DNA of 64,000 bases. It comes from Nicotiana tabacum. Taxonomy: Eukaryota; Streptophyta; Magnoliopsida; Solanales; Solanaceae. Made by a program: the position numbers and the translations under genes. The notes beneath the pieces are model-generated. The model saw nothing but the letters and a program-made list of their open reading frames with translations. It did no database searches and had not been told where the DNA came from. Below are positions 1 to 10,795 of this stretch, piece by piece (the first letter of the stretch is position 1; each line of letters opens with the position of its first letter). The stretch lies in assembly GCF_000715075.1 (NCBI RefSeq), contig NC_134097.1, forward strand, positions 68,791,190-68,855,189, read 5' to 3'.

Positions 1-1245
1 TTTGATTTTAACCAAAGTAGGCGTCCAAGAAGCTCAACAATTCATGCCCCGCTATCGTGTTGATCAGTTGATCGATATGGGGTAATAGGAAGGAATCATT
101 TGGGCATGCTTTGTTTAGATCGGTGAAGTCCACACACATTCGCCATTTTCCGTTCTTTTTTTTTACCATGACCACGTTGGCGACCCATTGAGGGTATTTT
201 AATTCTCTGATGGATCCGTTGGTGAGTAATTTATCCACCTCTTTGCTGACTGCCTCATTGATTGCAGCATTGAACTTTCTCCTCATTTGATGTACCGGCG
301 GATAGAGTGGGTCGACATTCAGTCTATGAGTGGCGGTGTCCTTTAGAATTCCTGGCATATCTGAGTGGGAGAAGGCAAATAAATCGGCGTTGTTAGTTAA
401 AAATTCACGATACTTACCTGGCTCTGAGAGGTTGTGCCCTATGTAAGCCTTTTTTGTGTTGTCGGTGTCGTCCAATTGGACGGGGTCAAAATCCTCTATA
501 GTCGCCTTACAGGCTTCTACGATATTCGGGTCTTTGATGGCCTCTGTTTGTGGGTCAGGTTTAGTTCCCGACATGGCTAATTGCAATGCCTCCGCACTTG
601 CTCCTTTTAGTTATTTGGTGTGCGCGAAGTCTTGGGCGATCCGATAGCATTCTTGGGCAGTACGTGGCTCGCCTCGGATGCTGAATATTCCCCACGAGGT
701 GGGAAATTTGATCACTTGATAGAAGCTTGAAGGGACGACTCACATAGCGTGTATCCATGGTCGCCCTATGATGGCGTTATAGGCTGTTTCCTGGTTCATG
801 ACATGTAATGTTATTTCCAGGGTGACTCCTCCTGCTAGGACATGCAACACTATTTCTCTGGACGTCCGCTCTACTGCATTATTAAACCCGTTAGTGTTAT
901 GCAATGCGGTAGTATCTTATCCTCAAGTCTTATTTGCATGAGAACTTGCGGGTGAACAATACACGCACCGCTTTCGTCATCTACCATGATTCTTTTTACA
1001 TCTGTATCGGCGATGCGTAAAGTTATAACCAAAGCATCATAGTGAGGGAACGACAAACCATCAGCATCTGACTTATCGAAAATGATACTGTCTTCGAGGT
1101 CATCATACCATTCGTGGGCGATCGTCCGTTTGAGTTTATGCGTGGTGGTGAATTTCACATGGTTGATTATCATGTCGTCGCCACCGCCAATGATCATCTG
1201 GATGGTGCGCGTTGGCGATGGTGACTTTGGAGGTCCTTGAGATGG
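1..1245 (-). pseudogene. pol fragment of element 1: protease and N-terminal reverse transcriptase
   Basis: Protease would cleave the Gag-Pol polyprotein and RT would copy the element RNA in the cytoplasmic particle. The retropepsin-like part lies near 880-1190 and reads IMVDDESGACIVHP; a glycine normally follows the catalytic Asp region, and here it is Glu. The region near 560-870 continues the protease and the linker to RT with several frame changes. From 586 down to 8 a 192-residue open stretch contains the RT finger/palm start, with VKKKNGKWRMCVDFTDLNKACP and FLDAYFG. A stop codon follows FLDAYFG at bases 5-7, where RTs usually have Tyr. The YVDD box lies outside the window. Confidence 0.85.
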
Positions 1246-2817
1246 ATCGCGCCCTCTGGCAAAGTTGGACCTTCCTTTATCACTGAGCAGTTCTTTCAGG
1301 TACCCCTGATCCAACAACCTAACTACTTCCTGCCGCAGACCTATGCAATCTTCGGTCTTGTATCCCCTTTCTTGATGGAATTCACAGAGGACGTTTGACC
1401 TCCTGGTGCTTGGGTCCAATTTCATTTTTTGTGGCCACTCCACCTTCATGCCTAGCTTCTCCAATGCGTACACTATCTTTGAAGGGAAAACACAAAAGTT
1501 ATGAGCAGATAGTAGTGGAGGCATACCTTTTTCGTTTCGAAGGGGTACATTGTGTTGTAGTACGACATCCACATGTCTTGGAGGGGGCGGGTTAGATGCT
1601 CGGATATAGGGCTGATGCCTTTCTCGATTGAAACGTGGGGTTTGATCTCTTCGCCCATCGTTACGTTGATCTCTCCTTGCCTCGGTCTGAACTGACGTTA
1701 ATTGCTGAATCGGACCGTTCAGATCGTCCTCATCTGCCCTTACCTCGGCGTAATAGGCATTGTGGATCTCTTCCCATGTGGTGAGGGTACTTCATGAGTC
1801 TACTGAGTAGTTTTTTGTTTGCCTTTGATTCGTTCCTGTTTAACCCATTTTGAAAAGTTGCTACTGTCATCCCTTTTGACACGTTTGGCAGGCTCATCCT
1901 TACTCTGTTGAATCGGGCCAGGAAGTCCCGAAGTCCCTCGCCCGCCGTTTGCCTGACGACGAAGATATCATTGACCCTGGCTTCAACCTTCTTCGCCCTT
2001 GCATGAGCGGTGGCGAATTTATCCGCCATCTCTTCAAACGTTGCTATTGAACGTGCTGGTAGCTGAGAGTACCAGGTTAATGCCCCCTATCAAAGTCTCA
2101 CCGAATGTTTTTAGCAGTACAGATGGTACATGTTCCTTTGACAGATTGTTTCCCTTTTACTGCAGTAACATGATGGATTAGATGATCCTCCGGGTCTGTG
2201 GTCCTGTCATATATTTTCAAGTATAGCGGCATCTTGAAGGTTTTTGGAATAGGATGAGGAGCAGCCCCTTCACTGTATGGCTATTCGACGAATCAGCCCA
2301 CATCGCATTTTGGTAACAGCTTAGGGGCACCTGGTATTTTGTCAACCTTTTCCTGATGCTCCTTCATTTGATCACGGAGTGTTTTGTTCTCATTTTCCAT
2401 CTCTTCAATTTTCTTCAAGATGGTCATGAGTGCATCATCACCTGCATCAGTGACAATGAGGGTGTTAACCATTCGTGTAGTGCTTGGCTCATTGGTGGCA
2501 GTTGCGATTTCTGTAGGTGGCAAGTCTTCGACATTTCCTTGAGGAGGTTTTTCGAGCATGTTTCTCAGAGCACTTGTCAACCATTCTTCTAGCAGCTTTT
2601 TGACTACTGGTGGTGCTTCCCCTACCGTGGACATTGAGGCTCCCCATTCGCGTAAGATCGTTAAATCCTCGTGTGGAGAAGGTGAGATCTCCCCCTCCGG
2701 TGTAACTCTTTGTGTTGTATTCTCAGTATCTTCTCTATTGGCTTCGTTGAGGGAATTCAGGAAATTATTTGAGACATCTGCTATCATCTTCAGCCTCGCT
2801 TCCTTTTTTGCCATTGT
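1246..2817 (-). pseudogene. gag of element 1 (broken)
   Basis: Gag forms the retroelement particle and binds RNA. The N-terminal part (2814 to 2293) starts MAKKEARLKMIADV and has a charged, helix-prone stretch rich in Glu and Lys near its end, a likely coiled coil. A retrotrans_gag-like block is at 2029 to 1730 (EARVNDIFVVRQTAGEGLRDFLARFNRV). A zinc-knuckle-like motif lies near 1340-1395, CEFHQERGYKTEDC, with Tyr where a zinc-binding His is expected. The three parts are in different frames, so no full-length Gag can be made. The start at 2814 is chosen because it lies just inside the PBS and LTR. Confidence 0.8.
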
Positions 2818-2895
2818 TGGTTTTTATAAGGCTTGAAAGACAGTAATCGTTACTTTCAAGAACCTAGATGAGAACTATGATTTCAGCTATGGAAA

Positions 2896-2912
2896 TCCCC
2901 ATAGACGGCACT
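2896..2912 (-). other. Primer-binding site of element 1
   Basis: On the minus strand this reads AGTGCCGTCTATGGGGA, starting a few bases inside the LTR end. It resembles the TGGCGCCGTCTGTGGGGA-type PBS of plant Ty3/gypsy elements, with several mismatches. The tRNA primer is not assigned. Confidence 0.6.
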
Positions 2913-2916
2913 AAAT

Positions 2917-3336
2917 TGTTTGATTCAAAAGTTGTTAAGATCTTTTCGAACAAATCAATCAAAGATGAAGGGGTAAATCGTAGCTGAAGATCATAAACTC
3001 TAGGATAGAAATAATAGAGTGAAGAGAGTTGTCAATTTTCTTTTCATTCAATTTTGGTGAGTTTTATAGAGCGCTCATGACCCGTTACAAGGCTTCCAGT
3101 CCTCTTATATATTGAGGAATCTCCCCTCCTGCCCCATAGAAGTGACATGCAAAAGACCTTTTAGGAATGTTCTCGATATCCCCTAAATGGACTTACTCTA
3201 CTACCGAGGTCGTATTGTTCCTTCTTTTGATACAAGGTCGTATCCTTCTGGGCGTCGACTCGTAGGTGCTCAGCCGTTTGTCGTGCCCACTATAGGACAT
3301 GGTTGGTCAAATTTTGACCCATACAGTGCTATGACA
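2917..3336 (-). repeat. 5' LTR of element 1 (420 bp)
   Basis: On the minus strand the segment begins TGTCATAGCACTG and ends AATCAAACA, giving the TG...CA ends of an LTR directly before the PBS. The outer end carries a short imperfect palindrome (3304-3320, GGTCAAATTTTGACC). The partner 3' LTR is off-window, so the outer boundary is inferred from the TG end and from the start of a different repeat at 3337. Confidence 0.65.
3105..3113 (-). promoter_or_regulatory. Probable TATA box in LTR of element 1
   Basis: The minus strand reads AATATATAAGAGG here, a plausible TATA box about 190 bp from the inner LTR end. Inferred from sequence and position only. Confidence 0.45.
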
Positions 3337-5575
3337 CCGATGGCTCCAATATATATATTCCAGATTTTCACAAAAGTTCCAGCTATCATGATATTTCTAA
3401 GAAGATGCACAAGATGTCACAATGATTGGTGGCAACCCACTCGCCTCTTTGGTGCGGCTTGGTGGGAGAGACACATGAAATATCCTTTCAATCTTGGCAA
3501 TAAAATCCCTACTCTTGGCAAGCCAACATATACCACATTGCATCATTGCAGGTTGACGAGGATGACAACTGGAGTAGGCCTTTCCAACTTTGGCGAGCAA
3601 GCACCTGACACATCTCTGCTGCTTTGACTTTACAGCATTTTATGCTCTCATTGAAAAAATCGTATCTCAACCTAGGAGTGTCCAAACTGCAATCTGCTTG
3701 GTTCTACAGAATAAAAACTTGCACCATGGCTTACATATCCAAAATTTAGGGCCAAATTCCATCGGGACAAGTCAGAATAAACTTTCGAAGGCGATGCACA
3801 AGTCTGTCATTTTGACTTCACAGCACTGCATGCTGCCATTGGAAAGTACATATCTCAAACTAGGAAAGTCCAAATCATGAGCCGTCTATGTCACTAGAAA
3901 TAAGACTCAGAGATAAGTAAATTCTCAAAATATTGTGGAAGAATTCCTACCAGATTGTTTGCAACACTAATTTGAAATAGACCCATATGTCTGCCTAACT
4001 TGCTATTTAGCTTTGTGTGCTTTTATAGATAAATTTTTTTCCCGATCTACAGGTGTTAGAAACATGATCCATCTATGCCTTTAGAAAGAAAACTACGAGT
4101 CCTACAATACATGAAAATATTGATGACGAACTCTACTCAATTGGCCGCAACAATATTTTGAATTTCCCCCTGACATATGCCGCACTTGCTTCTCAGCTTC
4201 ACGTGCTCTCATCGGAAAATCCATCTCACGAGCTAGGAATGTCCAAATTGTGAGATGTGTGGGCCATAGAAAAGACAAGTTCGAGATTTGCAACACCTGA
4301 AAATATCATGGTAGAACACCTTTTAGATTGGCCACAATATTATTTTGAATTCGCTCATAATGTCTACCTTGCTGCTTTTCGGCTTTGTGCACTCTCGTTG
4401 AAAAAATTCATATCTCGATCTTCGGGTTTCAGAAGCATGAGCCGTTTGCATCATTAAAAAGAAATATAGAGAGAAGAAACACCTGAAAATATTGTTGCAT
4501 AATTCCTTTTGGACTGGCCGCAATAATTTCTTGAATTCATCTAGGTGTCTGCCATGCGTTTGTTTCTGCTTTGCGCACTCCTGTCGAAAAATTCATATCT
4601 CAAGCTAGGAGAGTCCAAATTGTGATCTGTTTGTGCCTTTAAAAAGTACACTCATAGAGATGAAATACATATGAATTTCTTAGCAGAACTCCTTTCGAGC
4701 TGGAAAAAGAAAACTCTCAAAGTCCACCTAGCTGTAGTAACTTTTAGATTCGTGTAGTTCCGTCGAAAAAAATCTTATCTTGAATTAGGGGCCTCCAAAT
4801 TGCAAATGGTTTTTGTTGTTGGAAACTAGACATCCAAATCTACAATATAAAATGTTTGGAGCAGAACGTCTTCCTGATGGACCGTAGTGGTTACCCAAAG
4901 TTGATCATGTCGTCTGTTGAGCTTGCTTTCCGGCTCTATGCTCTCTGAGTTGTCCTACGAATGTTTTTTTCTTCTTGAAATTTACTCTATGGTCTTGCAT
5001 GTAGTAGCTTTAGCTATTATGCGTCACAAATCTTATCTCTTCATTTATTTATTTTGCTGACTCGCAAAGAAGCTCAAAGGGTCCAGATATTACTTCACCA
5101 ATTGTTGCACTTGATTTGTTGATAGTCTTGAAGTTCATCAATGGCGTCTCCCATGTTAATTGAAGGTTTTTCAAGAGATAAGACTTCTTATATATGGGAC
5201 CTTCAACCAACACTTTCACAAGAGAAACAAACTATCATGTGCGAGGCCTAACAACAAGATACGTGGTCAAGAGATCATCACAACTACTGAACGCGAGAGA
5301 CATACATCGAGAATGGCATTAAATGTGGAGACATCATACAGACTTGAAAAATTATTTGAGATGCGTTAGCAACAAAGCCTAGTTTACGATCATTTTCATT
5401 ACTTAGGATTTGTATAGGTTAATGTTTAATCTATTTCGTCTCCACATTTTTGGTTGTATCAACTTTTGTAACATTGAAGTAATAAAATATCTTTTACACT
5501 TCAATGCAAATTGTCTTCTCTCTCGTATTTATATATGCCTCAGTACTTGAAAGAGTTAATGTGATGATCCCATAA
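3337..5575 (-). other. 3' UTR of element 2
   Basis: No coding signal on either strand. The stretch contains the degenerate ~185-bp array (about 3600-4990), listed separately. 5000-5575 is non-repetitive and AT-rich with no recognisable content. The 146-residue open frame at 3187-3627 crosses the LTR/array junction and is judged spurious. Confidence 0.6.
3600..4990. repeat. Degenerate tandem array, ~185-bp monomer, about 8 copies
   Basis: A recurring block, with ATATCTC followed by a variant of AGCTAGGAGAGTCCAAATTG and then GAGCCGTTTG, recurs at about 3642, 3832, 4017, 4203, 4388, 4576, 4757 and 4940. The spacing is 181-190 bp. Copies are much diverged from one another, so the array is old. 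It lies downstream of the integrase on the coding strand, in the 3' UTR of element 2. Confidence 0.75.
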
Positions 5576-5930
5576 GCCAAACCCTTTTTTTATTAAACTT
5601 ACGCGACTGAACTTAGAATGAAACTCCAAGCTGCCTACGTACCTCGGTGAAGAGGATCAAGTCATAACTTTGTGTCCTTTTTTTCCTAGGCCGCCTCTCG
5701 CGAGGTTTTCAACCTAGCAGACCTTTTTTGGTCTTAACTTTTTCCTAGGCCATGTCTTTCGAGGTTTTCAACCTAGAAGACTCTTTCTTTTTCTTTTTTC
5801 TTTTTTTTGTGCCGCACACAGTTTAGACTCATGCGGGTCAGGAGTGTAGCAACATACAGTTTAGGCTCATACATCAAGGAGCACAAAAATGTGCAGTTTA
5901 GGCTCATGCATCAAGGAGTGTAGGTGACTT
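5576..5930 (-). repeat. Short repeats just after pol of element 2
   Basis: Two ~62-bp copies containing GAGGTTTTCAACCTAG lie at 5688-5783. About three ~43-bp copies containing CAGTTTAGGCTCATGCATCA lie at 5815-5930. Between them is a pyrimidine-rich run. The block also includes the motif GCTGCCTACGTACC at 5630-5643, which recurs in other elements of the window. Confidence 0.7.
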
Positions 5931-7200
5931 TCATGGGAAGTATTGCTTTAAAAAATTTTCGTTGATCAGACTAACTCTGAGATCATCCTTATCAATAATT
6001 TTGTATGCACCACTTGAATAGTCTTCCTTCACAACATATGGCCCATCCTATTTTGAGGTAAACTTGTCGCCTATGCATTTTTTGAGGATTATGGATCGTC
6101 GAACAGCTAGGACTAAGTCTCCCACTTAGAATGATCGTGGCCACACTTTCTTGTTGAAGGCTCTAGCTAGTCGATCTTGATAGCACTCTAATTTTTGTTG
6201 TGCTTCCAATCTTTTCTCATCCAATGCCTCTAACTCTGCTAGGCAAAATTGAGCATTCTCTTTGGGCATGAGTCCTTCTTGGATTGCGATCTGCAATGAA
6301 GGAATTTTTTGCTCCAACGGAAGGGCTACTTCTACGCCTTACACCAAAGAGTAAGGAGTTGCTTGTGTAGCAGTTCTGAAGGTTGTCCGGTATACCACAA
6401 AGCTTCACCAATTTTCTCGTGTCACTATCTCTTGTTCTTTGCAACAAATTTCTTCAAAAGGTTACCAAAAGTCTTGTTAAAAGCTTCAGCAAGGCCGTTG
6501 GCGGGTCCATTATAAATTGAAGACTTTTGTTGCTTGAAACCGAACTTCTCGCACAGACTCTTCACGAGCTTATTGTCAAATGGCGTTACATTATCATTGA
6601 TTATGTATCTTGGTATGCAGTACCTAAAAATTATATATGACTTGATAAAATCGACAATAGTTTGCTTTTTCACCTCCTTGAGTGGAACAACTTCGGCCCA
6701 TCTAAAGAAGTAGTCCGTAGTGTCCAATATGTACATCTGTCCCTTTGATGACTTTGGAAGCAGTCCAAAGACGTCAAGTTCCCATGCATCAAAAGGACAT
6801 TAAGCTACAGTTGGATGAAGAGGCTCTGGAGGTTGGTGGATGTAGTGTGCGTGAAATTGACACACTTGACATCTTTTGGCATGCTCCATGCAATCCTTCA
6901 CCATGGTCTACAGTAGTAGCCCATCTTCTTGATGCAAATATGGAGCTAGGGACCAGATTGGTGTGCTCCACATGAGCCAGAATATGCCTCATCCATCGCT
7001 TGGAGGGCTTCTTCTTTGTTAAGACATCGCAAGAATAGTCCTTTAAAAGAGCGGCGAAACAATGTCCCCTTATAGAAGATGAATCGTGGTGCTCTTCGTT
7101 TGATGCTTGTTCTTTGTTGTGGATGTTCCGGTAACTTTCCATATTCAAGGTACTCTATCAGTAGTTGCCTCCAATCTTCTTCTTCAATCACTCGAACAGA
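5931..7200 (-). pseudogene. Integrase of element 2 (broken)
   Basis: Integrase would insert the element cDNA into the chromosome. The HHCC zinc-binding N-terminal region is near 6946-7191 (APRFIFYKGTLFRRSF, then GAHQSGP). The catalytic core is at 6736 to 6425 with the three acidic residues in context: TTDYFFRWAE, INDNVTPFDN and NGLAEAFNKTF. The C-terminal part continues at 6317 to 6126 and 6120 to 5931, ending near FLKQYFP with a TGA stop at 5931-5933. No chromodomain is seen. Frame changes between the blocks make it non-functional, although all three core acids are kept. Confidence 0.85.
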
Positions 7201-7925
7201 CGTATGATGTTTTTCATTGATTTGAAGTTTAAGAAATCTAGGAATAACTCATCGATGACACACATATACCTTTGTTGACCCATTCTCTCCAAGTTCCATC
7301 GTCGGGGCCAAGTTATCCAAAGCATCAGTCTTGCAATTTTCTTCTCTTGGGACGTGGTTTAAGAACACTTGATTGAATCTTTCAATTAAACTAGAAGCAT
7401 ATTGATGGTATGGCAAGAGATCTCCCTTCTTTACCTCGTAACTCCCCAAAAGTTGGTTGATGATCAACTTAGAATTATCGTAGATCTTCAACTGTAGAAC
7501 CTTCCTGTATAATGCCATTTCGAGACGGACGATCAAAGCTTGGTACTGTGCGGTATTGTTGGAGCATGTTTCATCTAAAACAAAGAAGAATGGCAAAACT
7601 TGTCTTTCTGGGGAGATCAACACAACACCTGCCCCCGCACCATTACGACATGTAGATCAATCAAAGAACATTGTCCATGGTGTCAATTCTCCAATGAACA
7701 AAACATCTTCATATGGAAGCTCATCAGAAAGCTCCCATTCTGCTGGAAGAGGGTGATCAACTAGAAAATTGGATAGTGTTTGTCCTTTCACAACCTTTTG
7801 AGGTGTGTATGTGATCTCATATTGGTTAACAATATGGACCATCTTGCTAGGCATCCAGAAAGAATAGGTCGAGTCAACACGAACTTCAGGGGATCTACTA
7901 GAGAGATGAATTTGATGGTGTATGC
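7201..7925 (-). pseudogene. RNase H domain of element 2 (broken)
   Basis: RNase H would remove the RNA strand during reverse transcription. The open stretch 7854 to 7657 holds the N-terminal part and ends TPWTMFFD, where the first catalytic Asp lies. 7623 to 7249 continues with VLISPERQVLPF, NNTAQYQALIVRLEMA, YDNSKLIINQL and KTDALDNLA. The second catalytic position is Gln in NNTAQYQAL where the family has Glu, so activity would be lost even without the frame change between the two parts. Confidence 0.8.
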
Positions 7926-9474
7926 TTCAAAATAATGCCTTCGCTTCTTTATCGCATAAAGTAACACTAATCATATTTTCTCAACAGGAGTATAGTTCAA
8001 CTCAGCTCCTATTAGAGTTTGACTGAGGTAGTACAAGGCTTGTTTCTTTCCTTACTTATTCTCTTGAGCAAGTAGTGCCAAGTGAACGTTCCTATGCCGT
8101 AATGTAGAGTATTAATGGCTTCCCAACCATTGGTGCCCATAACATAGGTGGATTCAACAAATATCTTTTGATGTTTCCAAAAGCGTTTTGACATGACTGA
8201 TCCCAATGAAAAGGGGTATCCTTCCTCAATAGATGATTGAAGGGTTAACACCGTTCGGACAGATTAGAGATGAACCTCTGGATGAATGGTAAGTTTCCTT
8301 AGAGACTTCGAAGCTCCCTCAAGTTCTTTGGCTTGGGAATTTTCCAAATGGAGTCAATACTTGCAGGATCAACTTCAATTCCACGATGACATACAATAAA
8401 GCCAAGAAACTTTCCTGAGGTAACTCCAAATGCACACTTGGGTGGATTCATCTTCAGGTCAAATTTTCTTAACCTTTCAAAAACAATTCGAAGGTCTTCA
8501 AGGTGGTAATGCCTACTCTTCGTCTTCACCACCAAACCATCAACATAGCATTCAACCCTCTTATGAACCATGTCATCCAAGATGTTTTGCACTGCGCGTT
8601 GGTAGGTGGTACTAGCATTCTTTAGATCGAAGGACATCACTTTGTAGTAGTATATCCCTTTTGGAGTTCGAAAAGCAGTACATTTTTCATCTTTTGGAGA
8701 TATTCTAATTTGATTGTATCCGGAGGACCCATCCATGAATGACATAGCTTCATGCCCTGTTGTAGTATCAACCATGAGTTCAATAATTGGTAGTGGAAAG
8801 TCATCTTTCGGACACACCTTGTTTAGGTCTCGAAATTCAACACAAACACGTATTTGACCATTCTTCTTCTTGACAGGTACAATATTCAATATCCATGATG
8901 GGTACTTCACCTCTCGAATAAATCCCGCCTCGATGAGCTTGTTGACTTCGACTTCAATTTGTGGTACTAGCTTTGGTCGAAACATTTGTTGTGACTGCTT
9001 CACATGGCATGCTCAACTTTTGATCCGAAAATGATGAACGGCTACCTTAGGACTAAGACCAGGCATTTCTATATACGACCAAGTGAAGACATCTTTGTAC
9101 TCGGTTAATAACTTGGAGTATTCCCCCTCCTCCCGAGGCATAAGAAGCTCACTAATGAAGGTGGGGCGTGGATCTTCAGGAGTGCCTAAATTGAGTTCCT
9201 TAAGCTCATCCATAGTTGATTTCCCGCCATCTTCTAGTTGAGGGGGAGCCTCGTGTACTTCATCATCAATGTCAAGGCATAGGCTATGTTCCACAGTTAT
9301 GTAATAGGATGTTTTCACAAAGTCTGACTTTTCTCTTTGACTTCCTTGGATGGTCGGCATGGATTCTTTTTCTTTCTCTGTTTCTTTACGAGGCTGGCAA
9401 GTGTAGACAATGGTTCTACTTTGCACCATCAGTGGAGCATCTGTGGATATTGACAAAATAGACTTCCTCTTCAT
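7926..9474 (-). pseudogene. Reverse transcriptase of element 2 (broken, catalytic Asp lost)
   Basis: RT copies element RNA to cDNA. The N-terminal extension is at 9474 to 9013 and ends with MPGLSPKVAVHHFRIKS. The fingers and palm are at 9003 to 8299 with VKKKNGQIRVCVEFRDLNK, FMDGSSGYNQI and YYYKVMSFDLKNA. The catalytic box reads YVDGL instead of YVDDL, so the second Asp is missing. The thumb and connection follow at 8251 to 8012 in another frame. About 235 residues of the core are open, unusually long for an otherwise damaged copy. Confidence 0.88.
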
Positions 9475-10795
9475 ATGTGATGGGAAAGCACTACAGATTT
9501 CTTTGTCAGCAACAACTTCAAAATGACTGCACTCCGCATGGACATGCTCCTTATGCTTTGATAATATATTTCTAGATGGTGACTTCCTTGTGTTCCCCAG
9601 GTGACGAAAGACGGAGGTCTTTGAGGTAGTGGGAACTTCCTTTAGATGTTGGAAGATATATATTCACCTTTGTGACTAATCCTTTCAAACACCGAGACCC
9701 GAGGGGTTGAGCCTCCAATGCGATCAAACACTGAAGCCTGTTGTTTTATATTCTTGTCCTTAACTTTATTCATCTCCTATACCGAGGTGTGTTGTGATGA
9801 AGCTATCTCTTTGCTTCTCTTAGATGAAATTCGAAGAGGCTCTGCCAAACTGAATCCCAACCCAAACTTTGGAGGCAACGTAGTGCCCTTGCTTTCTCAA
9901 CTTCATTTAGGACTCATTGAGCCCATGTATCTTTTCACCAATGACTTCATCTTTGAGTTCTCCTAGTCTTGATGGATTGGAGAAGTCGTAACCAAACTTT
10001 TCAAGAAGTATGAAGGCCTTTGGATCAATGTACCCTTTTATTTTATCAGCTTGGAGATTGCCTTTAGCAGACTCACAAGTCTCAGATGGGATTTGTGTAA
10101 TTGGGACAGCCATATGCTCCTTCAAATCTTGGATTGCTATGTGACTCATTTGCTTCTTTAGAGTACATTCCTATAACAAAGGTTGCCCTTTATTTCGAGG
10201 CTCATGCGGAACATAGTGAAAAAATAGATGCTCCTTATCAGTGTTTGTCTGTATGTCATCTTTAGATGATGTAGTTCTCTTCTTAGACAACTTGGCGATA
10301 GTCCATTGAGCCTCATTTTCTTCTTCTAAATTGACATCAGCTTCGTCAACTAATGATGGTTTCTTCACACTTGGTTAACAAGAATCTAATTATAATTTTG
10401 CATCTGCAAAGTATGACTCTGTCTTAGTGAAAAGCTTGATGACTACATCAATTTTGACTATTTATCCATCCCTTTTGTGCTTCAGGCATTGATGCAAAGT
10501 AGATGATACCACTCCATTCTCATGAATCCCAGGACGTCCAAGCAGTAAGTTGTATGATATTTTAGTATCTATAATTTGAATCAGGGTGTTTCACTTCATC
10601 TCACCAATGGATAATCCTACGCGGATCATACATATGGCTCGTTGTCCTCCTTGGTTGAAACCTTAGATTGTTATGTTACTTTTCTATAGCTCATCGATAA
10701 AAATCCCAAGCTTTTTAGCACCATCTTTGGCATGTTGTTGACAACAGAACCATCATTAACAAGTACGCAATTGAGATGTTATTCTCGAATGGACC
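9475..10795 (-). pseudogene. Protease and protease-RT linker of element 2 (broken)
   Basis: The retropepsin motif is near 10735-10790 on the minus strand and reads VLVNDGSVVNNMPK. This lineage has Asp-Gly-Gly at the active site, and here the residues are Asn-Asp-Gly, so catalysis is doubtful. A later block retains GFNQGGQRAICMIRVGLS. The linker at 10149 to 9907 has the lineage-typical GYIDPKAFILLEKFGYDFS and GEKIHGLNES. Stops and frame changes separate the parts. 9475-9906 and 10150-10380 are low-similarity linker. Confidence 0.7.

Larger units (their letters stand above)
1..3336 (-). mobile_element. Ty3/gypsy element 1, 5' part, truncated by window edge
   Basis: Read on the minus strand, the order is 5' LTR (2917-3336), primer-binding site, gag, protease and the start of reverse transcriptase, which runs off the window at base 1. 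That order, with RT after protease, is that of a Ty3/gypsy element. The coding parts are broken by stops and frame changes, so it is a decayed copy. It abuts the tandem array of element 2 at 3337, which suggests it inserted there. The first bases outside are CCGAT, a possible half of a 5-bp target duplication whose partner would be off-window. The Tat-like lineage is inferred from protein resemblance. Confidence 0.85.

Noticed and set aside
3187..3627. 146-residue plus-strand open frame
   Set aside because: It crosses the LTR end of element 1 and the array of element 2, and shows no recognisable domain.
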